A stretch of 8,783 nucleotides of DNA from Nanobdellota archaeon (GTDB lineage Archaea; Nanobdellota; Nanobdellia; Woesearchaeales; JAGLGH01), in NCBI GenBank assembly GCA_023144115.1, contig JAGLGH010000065.1:1-8783 (forward strand), read 5' to 3'. Positions 1-6,314 of the stretch are shown here, in pieces; the first letter of the stretch is position 1; the number at the start of each line of letters is the position of its first letter. The translations under genes were made by a program, and so were the position numbers. A model generated the notes under the pieces. That model made no database searches and was not told the DNA's origin. It saw only the letters and a list, made by a program, of their open reading frames with translations.

Positions 1-73
1 CGCGATATTAAACCCAAGTAAGAATAAATCTGTACTTGCGCAGCAAATTTTGACTTTCAAGTTTAGTTGACTT

Positions 74-391
74 TCAAGCCCTATATTTGCTTTGTTTACT
101 TATGGTTCTAATTGCAAAGAGAGAGACTATAAATGAAAATCCAACAAGAAGTATTGCAACATTTACTAAATTAGGTGGTTTTGTTTCTTCTGCAGCCGGC
201 TCTTCACCAATAGCCACCACAGCTCCAGTGATACCAGCTCCGCTAAATTGTCCTTCAGAAACAATTGATATGAATTTGGATAAACCAGGCATGTTAGATA
301 ATCCCAGGCTTGCAAGACTGGCTAATAATAAGATAAAAATAATACCAGATATTACATATCCCTTAAATCCTGATATAAGGCGTTTTGCTAT
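74..391 (-). CDS. Small two-helix membrane protein, probable AUA (non-AUG) start
   Basis: I do not recognise this protein. The first ATG in frame is at 292 and gives 72 residues with only one membrane helix. The frame is open upstream to a TGA at 397-395, and the added codons encode a basic N-terminus (AKRLISGFKG) followed by a clear hydrophobic helix (about residues 11-31), which looks like a genuine beginning. No ATG, GTG or TTG lies in that extension. An ATA at 391-389 sits 7 bases after GAGGGTG (405-399), a good archaeal Shine-Dalgarno, giving 105 residues. Predicted shape: basic N-tail, helix 1, a loop of about 40 residues with an acidic, proline-containing end (GEEPAAEETKPP), helix 2 (about 74-93) and a basic C-tail. 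The proposed start overlaps the stop of the upstream gene by 4 bases, so the two are probably translated together. The open frame is well supported; the exact start is inference, and a sequencing error (ATG read as ATA) is possible. Confidence 0.55.
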   Translation of the reverse strand: MAKRLISGFKGYVISGIIFILLLASLASLGLSNMPGLSKFISIVSEGQFSGAGITGAVVAIGEEPAAEETKPPNLVNVAILLVGFSFIVSLFAIRTISKQSKYRA

Positions 392-657
392 CTTTCAACA
401 CCCTCTTTTGATATTAGCAATATGACATATATTACTCCAATTACGCCGATTATCAGCATCCCAAAATTAAATCCAAATGGGGTCAGCATATTGAACTCCT
501 GCTCATTTAGTGTAACCTGCCCTGTTATTGAAGGCATTCCAAATCCAAGATATATGCCCGCTGCCAGGATAATCACAACAAAAATAAGAATCGCAATCTG
601 ACAAACATACTTATTTTTTGAAGCTTTTTTGTTTTGGAGAGATTCCTGTCGTGCCAT
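388..657 (-). CDS. Small two-helix membrane protein, hypothetical
   Basis: An 89-residue protein of no family I recognise. It has a Lys/Arg-rich N-terminus of about 17 residues, a first membrane helix (about 18-38), a short external loop of about 23 residues, and a second helix (about 62-82) ending in a short charged tail. Helix-loop-helix with both ends basic suggests a hairpin with both termini in the cytoplasm. The start at 657 is supported by a TATA box centred about 27 bases upstream, so the mRNA would begin at or next to the ATG. The gene is first in a probable two-gene unit with the overlapping downstream membrane protein, which has the same topology. It is divergent from scpA. The role is unknown; a small membrane-complex subunit is a guess only. 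Confidence 0.65.
   Translation of the reverse strand: MARQESLQNKKASKNKYVCQIAILIFVVIILAAGIYLGFGMPSITGQVTLNEQEFNMLTPFGFNFGMLIIGVIGVIYVILLISKEGVER
399..405 (-). promoter_or_regulatory. Ribosome binding site of the downstream membrane protein
   Basis: Reading the minus strand, GAGGGTG lies inside the end of the upstream coding region and stops 7 bases before the ATA at 391-389. It matches the archaeal anti-Shine-Dalgarno complement (GGAGGTGA core). It is the main evidence that translation restarts here although no standard start codon follows. Confidence 0.45.
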
Positions 658-680
658 ATATATCTCATAAAAATTTTATG

Positions 681-688
681 TATATAAA
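681..688 (-). promoter_or_regulatory. TATA box for the small membrane protein pair
   Basis: The minus strand reads TTTATATA, centred about 27 bases before the ATG at 657, the usual archaeal TATA-to-start-site distance. Transcription should therefore begin at or within a base or two of the start codon, giving a leaderless mRNA. Confidence 0.6.
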
Positions 689-707
689 TTTATCGTTTAA
701 ATCCATA

Positions 708-718
708 TTTTTATATAG
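708..718 (+). promoter_or_regulatory. Candidate TATA box for scpA
   Basis: TTTTTATATAG is the best TATA-like element before scpA. Its predicted start site is near 739-741, leaving a leader of about 33 bases with no strong Shine-Dalgarno. A weaker AT-rich element (about 738-748) would instead give a leaderless mRNA. I cannot decide between them from sequence alone. Confidence 0.4.
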
Positions 719-772
719 TATTTAAGGATATTACTTATTTTAAGATAAATAGAGAATAATAACAAGAGAAAA

Positions 773-1642
773 ATGGAAACCAAAGTGCAGACCCCTGATA
801 ATAAGAATATTTTAGCAGACAATAGCAAGCAACCAGTTGATGCAATATTTGATATTGTATTTAAGCAGGATGATGTCAGCTGGAAGTCTATTATTCATGA
901 CCTTGTTAAATCCGAGCAGATGAATCCATGGGATATTGATGTATCCTTGCTTGCAAATAAGTATATTAAGCTCGTCAAGGAGATGCAAGAGCATGATTTC
1001 AGAATGTCTGGCAAGATTATTCTTGCAGCAGCAATCCTGCTTAAAATCAAATCCAAGCGCCTTGTAGGCCAGGACATTGAAGAGCTTGACAAGCTTATCG
1101 CATCAAGGAATGTTGATGAAGAAGAATTTTATGAAGAACTTGATAATTATGATCATGTAAAAGATTTTCTTAATGAGGGAGAAGATAACCAAAAACCGAA
1201 TCTTATTCCAAAGACACCACAACCAAGAATAAGAAATGTATCTGTATATGACCTTGTCAGCGCACTTGAGCAGGCCCTTGAAGTCAAGAAGAGACGAATC
1301 CTGAATTCAATACCAGGGGAACCACTAGAGATGCCAAAAAATGGGTTTAACATAGGCAGGTCAATAAAAGACATTTACCAGAATATATTAGAGTTGTTCA
1401 AATATGATAAAAATATGACATTCTCAAATTTGCTTCCAAAGAATTGCTCAAAAGAGACTAAAGTTATGACATTTATCCCCCTTTTGCATCTTGCTAATCT
1501 AAAGAAGATAGCTTTGAAGCAGGAAGATCATTTTGGGGATATTGATATTCTATTGAGGAGCGAGAGGCTTGTGCCGAAAGATATCTCCGACCAGGATAAT
1601 AATTCTGATTCTGAGGATAAAGAGAATCAGAATAAGATTTGA
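773..1642 (+). CDS. scpA: ScpA-family kleisin, segregation and condensation protein A
   Basis: A 289-residue kleisin, the subunit that in this family bridges the head domains of an SMC dimer in chromosome condensation and segregation. The N-terminal SMC-binding region is recognisable: NPWDIDV at 51-57, then a helical stretch ending SGKIILAAAILLKIKSKRL (about 79-97), both hallmarks of ScpA. The middle (about 105-200) is variable and acidic. The C-terminus (about 215-265) has the winged-helix pattern, with TFIPLLHLANLKKI and a following strand. A charged Asp/Asn/Glu-rich tail of about 20 residues ends the protein. Length is close to that of bacterial and archaeal ScpA. SMC and ScpB are not in the window, so the complex must be completed elsewhere. 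The ATG at 773 lacks a strong Shine-Dalgarno; the first 25 or so residues are poorly conserved in type, so a later start cannot be excluded. It faces the fibrillarin gene tail to tail. Confidence 0.88.
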   Translation: METKVQTPDNKNILADNSKQPVDAIFDIVFKQDDVSWKSIIHDLVKSEQMNPWDIDVSLLANKYIKLVKEMQEHDFRMSGKIILAAAILLKIKSKRLVGQDIEELDKLIASRNVDEEEFYEELDNYDHVKDFLNEGEDNQKPNLIPKTPQPRIRNVSVYDLVSALEQALEVKKRRILNSIPGEPLEMPKNGFNIGRSIKDIYQNILELFKYDKNMTFSNLLPKNCSKETKVMTFIPLLHLANLKKIALKQEDHFGDIDILLRSERLVPKDISDQDNNSDSEDKENQNKI

Positions 1643-1667
1643 CTTTGTAATGGATTCCTAAGTATAT

Positions 1668-1676
1668 TATTTTTCC
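1668..1676 (+). terminator. Possible T-tract terminator of scpA
   Basis: TATTTTTCC begins 26 bases after the scpA stop, in the 97-base convergent gap before the end of the fibrillarin gene. Archaeal termination often needs only a T-run in the non-template strand. The run is short and no hairpin is evident. Confidence 0.3.
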
Positions 1677-1739
1677 TAAATCCAAAACCCAATCGCCGCA
1701 AGCAAAGGGGTATATTTTTATAAATCATAAGAAATCACA

Positions 1740-2411
1740 TTACTTCTTCTTGCATATGAACATGCAATGATCTTTTTCAAAAGGATCAAGAATCCTGCTG
1801 TCAATTATGGTCAGTTCCTTTTCAATCACTTTCCTGACTTTCTCAAATATTTGTCTTGGCTTTTTTGTGACATCTATGCTTCTTGCTTTGACTGCAAGCA
1901 ATGCATAACCTTCTTTTTTAAGAAATGCTTTGCAATTTTTTAGGAATATCTCTTCCTGGTTCCTCTGGGCAATGTCCATATAGACAACATCTACAAGGCA
2001 GACCTTATCAGCATAAGTATCAGGCTTATTAGCATCACCAAGAATAGGAGTTATATTTTCTCTTTCTTCACATAGATAGACAAGTTGCCTCACAACCCTT
2101 GGTGCAAAATCAAGAGCAAATACAAATCCCTTTTTGCCTACAATATCTGATACATGCGAGGGGGTGGTGCCAGAACTTGCTCCAAGATATAGCACTGTGT
2201 CGCCTTTTCTCATGCCTATGTTTGGAGAGCCTTTCAGGATAGCCGCTGCCAGCTTGCTTCTATTATGGTTCCATTCCCTGTATTCCACGCCTTCCATGGT
2301 TACAAGGTCTTCGCCATATACTTTTTTTCCAGGCACAAGATTCTGAGTATATAGAGATGTTCTTTTGCCTTTTCTCTGTTCAAATACCTCAAATATGCGC
2401 GAGTTTCTCAT
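1740..2411 (-). CDS. flpA: Fibrillarin, RNA 2'-O-methyltransferase
   Basis: A 223-residue fibrillarin, the SAM-dependent enzyme that 2'-O-methylates rRNA and tRNA under guidance of box C/D sRNAs. The short N-terminal domain runs to about residue 45. The family signature YREWNxxRSKLAAAI spans 44-58. The SAM-binding loop LYLGASSGTT is at 74-83, and the acidic residue at the end of the next strand is Asp101 where Glu is common. The catalytic tetrad appears complete: Lys53, Asp146 (YMDIAQ), Lys175 (VKARSID) and His215 (EKDHC). Length is typical for archaeal fibrillarin. It overlaps nop5 by four bases (ATGA at 2411-2408), so the two partners are translated together. A GGAG about 10 bases before the ATG (2425-2422) supports this start. 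No disabling change is visible. Confidence 0.95.
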   Translation of the reverse strand: MRNSRIFEVFEQRKGKRTSLYTQNLVPGKKVYGEDLVTMEGVEYREWNHNRSKLAAAILKGSPNIGMRKGDTVLYLGASSGTTPSHVSDIVGKKGFVFALDFAPRVVRQLVYLCEERENITPILGDANKPDTYADKVCLVDVVYMDIAQRNQEEIFLKNCKAFLKKEGYALLAVKARSIDVTKKPRQIFEKVRKVIEKELTIIDSRILDPFEKDHCMFICKKK

Positions 2412-3307
2412 CTTATTTTTGCTCCAAGTTCTTTTCTCATCTTATCTCCTATAAAATCGCCTTTGAAATAATCAATTTTCGCAGCCAGAGATATCTTGTC
2501 TGCAAGCATTCTTGCAGCTTTTGCTTTGTCTTTTGCTTTTGCGACAAGAGGATGCTGTAGAATTATGCCATATTTTGGACATCTGGCTCCAGTCTTAAGA
2601 TGCCTGAAAAGTGCTTTCTCTGCTCCAAGCAATTGGACTGTAGATGCAGGCATCAACATAAGCTTCTTAAAACTTCCTGCATGTTCTAAGAGCTTTGCTC
2701 CTATTATGCTTCCTGCTAATGCTGTAATATTTGGGCATGATTCAGTCATCGCAGTGTTAATGTATTTTTCCAGATTTACTTTTGTCTTGTATATTGCTTT
2801 AATTTCTTCAGCAAGCAGCAGAATTACATCAATATCTTTCTGTTCCAAATCTGCACCCATTGAGGCAGATTCTGAAATCCCTGTTTTCTTAAGCAACTCA
2901 ATTCTGCTTTTTAGTGTGATAAGTTCTGCAAATCTTGCATGATCTGCGATGCTTCTTGAAAATTCAGGATTATACAATTCATACCATTCCCTTAATCTCT
3001 TTGCAAGCTTATTTGCAATGACCTTCAGGTCTTCAACAGAATTCACCGCCTGGATTATGAGATTATCTTTACCTGTTGATTCCTTGATTGCTCTTTTTGT
3101 TATTTTAATATTAGCTTTATAGAATTGCTTTAGGTATTCAGGCTTGTTGAAATATTTTAGAATATTATATAATGCTCTGCCTTCTGGTTTGACAGCTTCT
3201 TTATACTTTCCTTTAATATCTTCTCCCTTATCTATAAGATTAAAATCTGCATCAAAGATAAATGTACTTATAATATTTGTAAATCTGTATTTAGCTTGGC
3301 CTGTCAT
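2408..3307 (-). CDS. nop5: Nop5 (Nop56/58 homologue), box C/D sRNP core protein
   Basis: A 299-residue Nop5, the scaffold that holds fibrillarin and the L7Ae-bound guide RNA in the box C/D methylation particle. The order is: a reduced N-terminal fibrillarin-binding domain (about 1-75), an entry to the coiled coil with the family pattern LRExYxLYxPE (about 104-114), the coiled coil (about 120-180), then the Nop domain with CPNITALAGSIIGAKLLE, MMPAS-like LMPASTVQLLGAEKALFRHL and PKYGIILQHP (about 190-253). Archaeal Nop5 proteins are commonly about 370-415 residues. Here the N-terminal domain is short by some tens of residues, and the usual Lys/Glu-rich C-terminal tail is missing (the protein ends soon after GDFIGDKMRKEL). 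The ATG at 3307 is preceded by AGGTG at 7 bases spacing. It is first in the operon with fibrillarin. Identity is certain; the shortening is real unless a frameshift lies upstream, where I saw no continuation. Confidence 0.95.
   Translation of the reverse strand: MTGQAKYRFTNIISTFIFDADFNLIDKGEDIKGKYKEAVKPEGRALYNILKYFNKPEYLKQFYKANIKITKRAIKESTGKDNLIIQAVNSVEDLKVIANKLAKRLREWYELYNPEFSRSIADHARFAELITLKSRIELLKKTGISESASMGADLEQKDIDVILLLAEEIKAIYKTKVNLEKYINTAMTESCPNITALAGSIIGAKLLEHAGSFKKLMLMPASTVQLLGAEKALFRHLKTGARCPKYGIILQHPLVAKAKDKAKAARMLADKISLAAKIDYFKGDFIGDKMRKELGAKIR
2422..2425 (-). promoter_or_regulatory. Shine-Dalgarno of the fibrillarin gene
   Basis: GGAG on the minus strand, inside the end of nop5, about 10 bases before the fibrillarin ATG. 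Together with the ATGA overlap it supports translational coupling. Confidence 0.45.
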
Positions 3308-3314
3308 TTGATTG

Positions 3315-3319
3315 CACCT
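3315..3319 (-). promoter_or_regulatory. Shine-Dalgarno of nop5
   Basis: AGGTG on the minus strand ends 7 bases before the nop5 ATG at 3307, matching the archaeal anti-Shine-Dalgarno. It decides the start of this shortened protein: nop5 seems to have a short leader rather than a leaderless mRNA. Confidence 0.5.
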
Positions 3320-3344
3320 ATTTCTGCATAAGAATAGAAGAGTG

Positions 3345-3354
3345 TTAATAAATG
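3345..3354 (-). promoter_or_regulatory. Candidate TATA box of the nop5-fibrillarin operon
   Basis: The minus strand reads CATTTATTAA, which would start transcription near 3322 and give a leader of about 16 bases holding the AGGTG site. It lies in the 88-base gap after the DHH gene, so read-through from that gene is also possible. Confidence 0.35.
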
Positions 3355-3395
3355 TTTTGGAGAAAGTGAATATTTTTTTCTCATTTATTATTTTT

Positions 3396-5114
3396 TTACT
3401 CAGAAATACTATTACTGCTCTTTTCTCCCAGATTCTGCCTTAATCTTTCTTCAATCTCATTATAGACTATCTTATGGATATACTGGTGCTCTTTGGTATA
3501 ATTGAGTACAGATGGGAGCGGAATCCTTATGACAGCCCTCTTTAACGTTTCAGTCTCCACAGTCTCAATATCATATATAAGGTTGCCAAAGATCTTTGAA
3601 CTGATACTCTCTGGATCAAAATCTTTATTATCTTTCTTGCCATTTATGGTTGACATGATTCCAATAATATATGGATCAACTCCACCACTAATAAGCCCAT
3701 ATACAAAACTAGTGCTGCATGATTTATATTTCTTCGATTTTTTAAATGTATCAAGATAGAATTCCCCAGTCGCTATCAATGCTGGTATATCCTCTTCCTT
3801 AAGCAATTTTACAGCCCCATTTTCAGACCCAAGATTCCTGTTTGCGCATAATGTAAGATAATGATTATTACCCCTTATCGCATAATTTTTTCCTGCATTC
3901 ACTATATGAGGAGCAAGGTCAACTTCAATTTCATTATCTTTAAGTAAATCCTCAAGTGGAGTGGGTGTTTGAAATACTGGTTTTTGTGGCTTGTCTTCCC
4001 CTTCATAAACATCTGAATCCACTAACCTAGATTCAATCTCATCGCTTATAAGCTCTTTAAATTCTTCTGTATTGCAGGAATACTTCAACAGTCCCAGCTT
4101 TAACTGCGCTCCTGCTTTTATCTCTTCACCACCACTGCCAAATACTTTTGCGATTTTTAGCGCATTTATTATCCTATTTGGCGCATCTGATCGTATACTC
4201 ATCCTCAGGACATTTTCTTTATCATCTTTTTCATCAACAATTCCAATAGCTATCGATGTTTGAAGGGAAGTGGTAATCTTAAGAATCCCTCTAGCAACTA
4301 TTGCAAGCTCTGCGCTTTTACCTTCAGTTATTCTTGGGATATAACAGAATGTGGCAATATCCTTTATATTTTTGCAACTATTTGGTTCATATGCTTTTCC
4401 AAGAATCGCAGCTGTTGTAGGGCTTATCTTGTTTTCATTAAGATTTTTCAGATATACTAAATCAGCCCCATGCTTCTGGAAATAATCATGAGCTAATCTA
4501 TCAGCGCCCACTATGAGATTCTCCTGAAGACCTGTATCTATTATAAGAGCCTGATATCCTATTGTGCACAAGTAAGGAGAATTCTTTACTATATCAAGAT
4601 ATTGCTCATTGCCATTTGAAAGCAAAACATTCATGATTATGCCTGCTGTAGAATTTACACTGCTATCCCTAAAGTCTGAATAATACTCCTCCTCAAGACG
4701 TGGATGATGATCCCAACAAGAGATATCTATTGCAACCTTCCCATCTTCTGTTAGAGGAATCCCTTTGGGTATTATTGTATAATTTGTGCCAATCTGATTA
4801 TCCACAAGAATCATCAAATCAGGAGTCTTATCAAACTTTACAGTCTTAGGATAATTTACTTCTATTGAATATTTTTTGATAAGCTCTGCTGTATCCTCTG
4901 TCATTTGTTCAGTGACATCTGTTATAGGATATACTTCTGCATCAGGATTAACAAATCGCGCTAACTCTGTTAATACGCATATACCCTCAAGACAATCACC
5001 ATCTGTTCCTTTATGTCCAGTTACTACTATAGATTCCTTGATTTTTACTAATTTAACAAAATCCTCTAAAGATTTTTTTTCGATATATGCCACCCTTATG
5101 TAATAATGCCTCAT
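3396..5114 (-). CDS. DHH-family phosphoesterase with long C-terminal extension
   Basis: A 572-residue protein of the DHH/DHHA1 superfamily (RecJ/NrnA-like), whose members use two metal ions to hydrolyse phosphodiester or phosphoanhydride bonds in short oligonucleotides, pAp, cyclic dinucleotides or single-stranded DNA. Metal-binding motifs are visible: GHKGTDGD (33-40, with His34, Asp38, Asp40), Asp105 in LMILVDNQ, the DHH triad at 135-137, and Asp193 in IIDTG. The DHHA1-like substrate loop reads FGSGGEEIKAGAQL (325-338); NrnA-type proteins usually have GGGH there, so the His appears replaced by Glu330. After it come about 230 residues I cannot assign, including an acidic/proline linker (about 368-390) and a mixed alpha/beta region rich in Gly and Ser around 480-500. 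No signal peptide or membrane helix is seen. The start is uncertain: the best TATA box lies only 18 bases before the ATG at 5114, so GTG at 5093 (Val8) may be used instead. Specific substrate is not predictable here. Confidence 0.82.
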   Translation of the reverse strand: MRHYYIRVAYIEKKSLEDFVKLVKIKESIVVTGHKGTDGDCLEGICVLTELARFVNPDAEVYPITDVTEQMTEDTAELIKKYSIEVNYPKTVKFDKTPDLMILVDNQIGTNYTIIPKGIPLTEDGKVAIDISCWDHHPRLEEEYYSDFRDSSVNSTAGIIMNVLLSNGNEQYLDIVKNSPYLCTIGYQALIIDTGLQENLIVGADRLAHDYFQKHGADLVYLKNLNENKISPTTAAILGKAYEPNSCKNIKDIATFCYIPRITEGKSAELAIVARGILKITTSLQTSIAIGIVDEKDDKENVLRMSIRSDAPNRIINALKIAKVFGSGGEEIKAGAQLKLGLLKYSCNTEEFKELISDEIESRLVDSDVYEGEDKPQKPVFQTPTPLEDLLKDNEIEVDLAPHIVNAGKNYAIRGNNHYLTLCANRNLGSENGAVKLLKEEDIPALIATGEFYLDTFKKSKKYKSCSTSFVYGLISGGVDPYIIGIMSTINGKKDNKDFDPESISSKIFGNLIYDIETVETETLKRAVIRIPLPSVLNYTKEHQYIHKIVYNEIEERLRQNLGEKSSNSISE

Positions 5115-5126
5115 TGTTGTCTTTTG

Positions 5127-5136
5127 TTTTATAAAT
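5127..5136 (-). promoter_or_regulatory. TATA box candidate for the DHH gene
   Basis: The minus strand reads ATTTATAAAA. Its expected transcription start, near 5105-5107, lies inside the first codons of the annotated gene, which argues for the GTG at 5093 as the real start. A weaker AT-rich element (AAATTAAAT, about 5163-5171) could serve the ATG at 5114. Confidence 0.45.
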
Positions 5137-5252
5137 CTATGCCTTTTTTGCTCTGATTTTGATTTAATTTTCTTTGACTCAAATCATACATAAAGAAATA
5201 GAAGTAGCATATAAAAGAAAAAGTTTCCACACAAATCTTTTTTACCGATAAT

Positions 5253-5260
5253 TTTATATA
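5253..5260 (+). promoter_or_regulatory. TATA box of the AAA+/VWA operon
   Basis: TTTATATA is centred about 29 bases before the ATG at 5286, predicting a start site at or within a few bases of the start codon (leaderless mRNA). A second TATA-like element, ATATAAAAG at 5209-5217, could give a transcript with a leader of about 45 bases. Confidence 0.55.
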
Positions 5261-5285
5261 TCATTCAATCTCTCAATCCCCTCTG

Positions 5286-6314
5286 ATGGCAATACATGAT
5301 CAAAAAGAGATATTCGGAAAAAAAGGAGACTTGTTTCCAGATATCATAGGACAGGAGAAGGTCAAAGAGCAGATAAAATCAGCAATGATTATGGGCAGGC
5401 ATATAATAATTGTAGGTCAGCCTGGAATAGGGAAGACAACGCTTGCAAAAAACATTGCTAAAAGCCTTCCAGACATAACTATCAATGACTGCCAGTTCAA
5501 TTGTAATCCAAATCATCCAATATGCCCCTCCTGCAAGGCAAAAAAAGCAGTGGAGAAAAAGAAAATAAAAGGGGATGAAAGGTTTATAAGAATACAAGGC
5601 AGTCCTGAGCTTACTGTAGAGGATATTCTTGGTGACATAGATCCTATCAAAGCATTGAAATTTGGGTCATTGAGCATGGAAGCATTTACCCCAGGAAAGA
5701 TATTTAAGGCTAACAATGGTGTGCTGTTTTTCGATGAAGTGAATCGGTGCTCTGAAAAGCTGCAGAACGCACTGCTGCAGGTGCTGCAGGAAGGCACTGC
5801 AACAATAGGCAGTTATGATGTTGATTTCCCTGCTAACTTCATATTTATCGGGACAATGAATCCAGAGGATGTTGCTACTGAGCCTCTTTCTTCTGTATTC
5901 CTTGACAGGTTTGACCTTGTGTACATGGGATATCCAGAGTCAGACGAGATGGAGATTGAAATTGTAAAAGCCAATGGCAATAGCATAGAAGTGGCATTTG
6001 AAGATAATCTTCTTGCTTTAGTTATCCTTTTTGTCAGGCTTCTCAGGGAGTCTGAAAAATTACAGAGGCATCCAGGAGTCAGAGCAAGCATAGGGCTTTA
6101 TGAGCGCAGTCAGGCAAATGCTTATTTAAAAGGCAGAAAAAGCGTAGCTTTTGATGATATAAAAGAGGCTATTGTCTCTGTGCTTTCTCATAGAATAGAA
6201 CTAAAGCCTTCAATCAAATATCTGCAGTCACCTGAAGATTTTGTCTCAAAAGAATTCACTGATTTTGTAAGGCATCATCCTGAATTTGAAGAATATGAAA
6301 GTGGTTGCCTTTGA
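5286..6314 (+). CDS. ChlI/MoxR-type AAA+ ATPase
   Basis: A 342-residue AAA+ ATPase of the helix-2-insert group that includes magnesium chelatase subunit I and MoxR. Visible elements: Walker A GQPGIGKT (44-51), Walker B VLFFDE (146-151), sensor 1 Asn192 in IGTMNPED, arginine finger Arg208 in LDRFD, and sensor 2 Arg266 in HPGVRASI. Between Walker A and Walker B lies a four-cysteine cluster (Cys69, 73, 80, 83) with the pattern CxxxC-x6-CxxC, likely to bind zinc; a similar Cys cluster after Walker A occurs in some ChlI-like proteins. Length matches ChlI. The gene is followed by an overlapping VWA-domain gene, the standard partner for this ATPase class. Known members insert Mg or Co into tetrapyrroles or act as chaperones maturing metal enzymes. 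No tetrapyrrole gene is present in the window, so calling it a chelatase would go beyond the evidence. All ATPase residues look intact. Confidence 0.88.
   Translation: MAIHDQKEIFGKKGDLFPDIIGQEKVKEQIKSAMIMGRHIIIVGQPGIGKTTLAKNIAKSLPDITINDCQFNCNPNHPICPSCKAKKAVEKKKIKGDERFIRIQGSPELTVEDILGDIDPIKALKFGSLSMEAFTPGKIFKANNGVLFFDEVNRCSEKLQNALLQVLQEGTATIGSYDVDFPANFIFIGTMNPEDVATEPLSSVFLDRFDLVYMGYPESDEMEIEIVKANGNSIEVAFEDNLLALVILFVRLLRESEKLQRHPGVRASIGLYERSQANAYLKGRKSVAFDDIKEAIVSVLSHRIELKPSIKYLQSPEDFVSKEFTDFVRHHPEFEEYESGCL

Noticed and set aside
50..78. Twelve-base direct repeat TTGACTTTCAAG (50-61 and 67-78)
   Set aside because: Only two short copies at the end of a gene, with no mobile element, integrase or array nearby. 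Not enough to call an attachment site or CRISPR.
87..425. 112-codon open frame on the plus strand
   Set aside because: It is antisense to the two small membrane proteins. The minus-strand frames have proper basic tails, helices and a TATA box; this one has none.
388..657. Frameshifted single gene made of the two small membrane frames
   Set aside because: The upstream frame ends with a normal charged tail after its second helix, and the downstream frame has its own Shine-Dalgarno and basic N-terminus, so two overlapping genes explain the data better than one broken gene.
2496..2942. 148-codon open frame on the plus strand
   Set aside because: It lies wholly opposite nop5, whose family motifs are unmistakable. 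The frame has no promoter or domain and reads as a Ser/Ala/Phe-rich shadow.
5115..5285. Possible small RNA or C/D box guide in the divergent intergenic region
   Set aside because: I looked for C (RTGATGA) and D (CTGA) boxes in suitable spacing here and in the other gaps and found no convincing pair; the region is explained by two opposing promoters.
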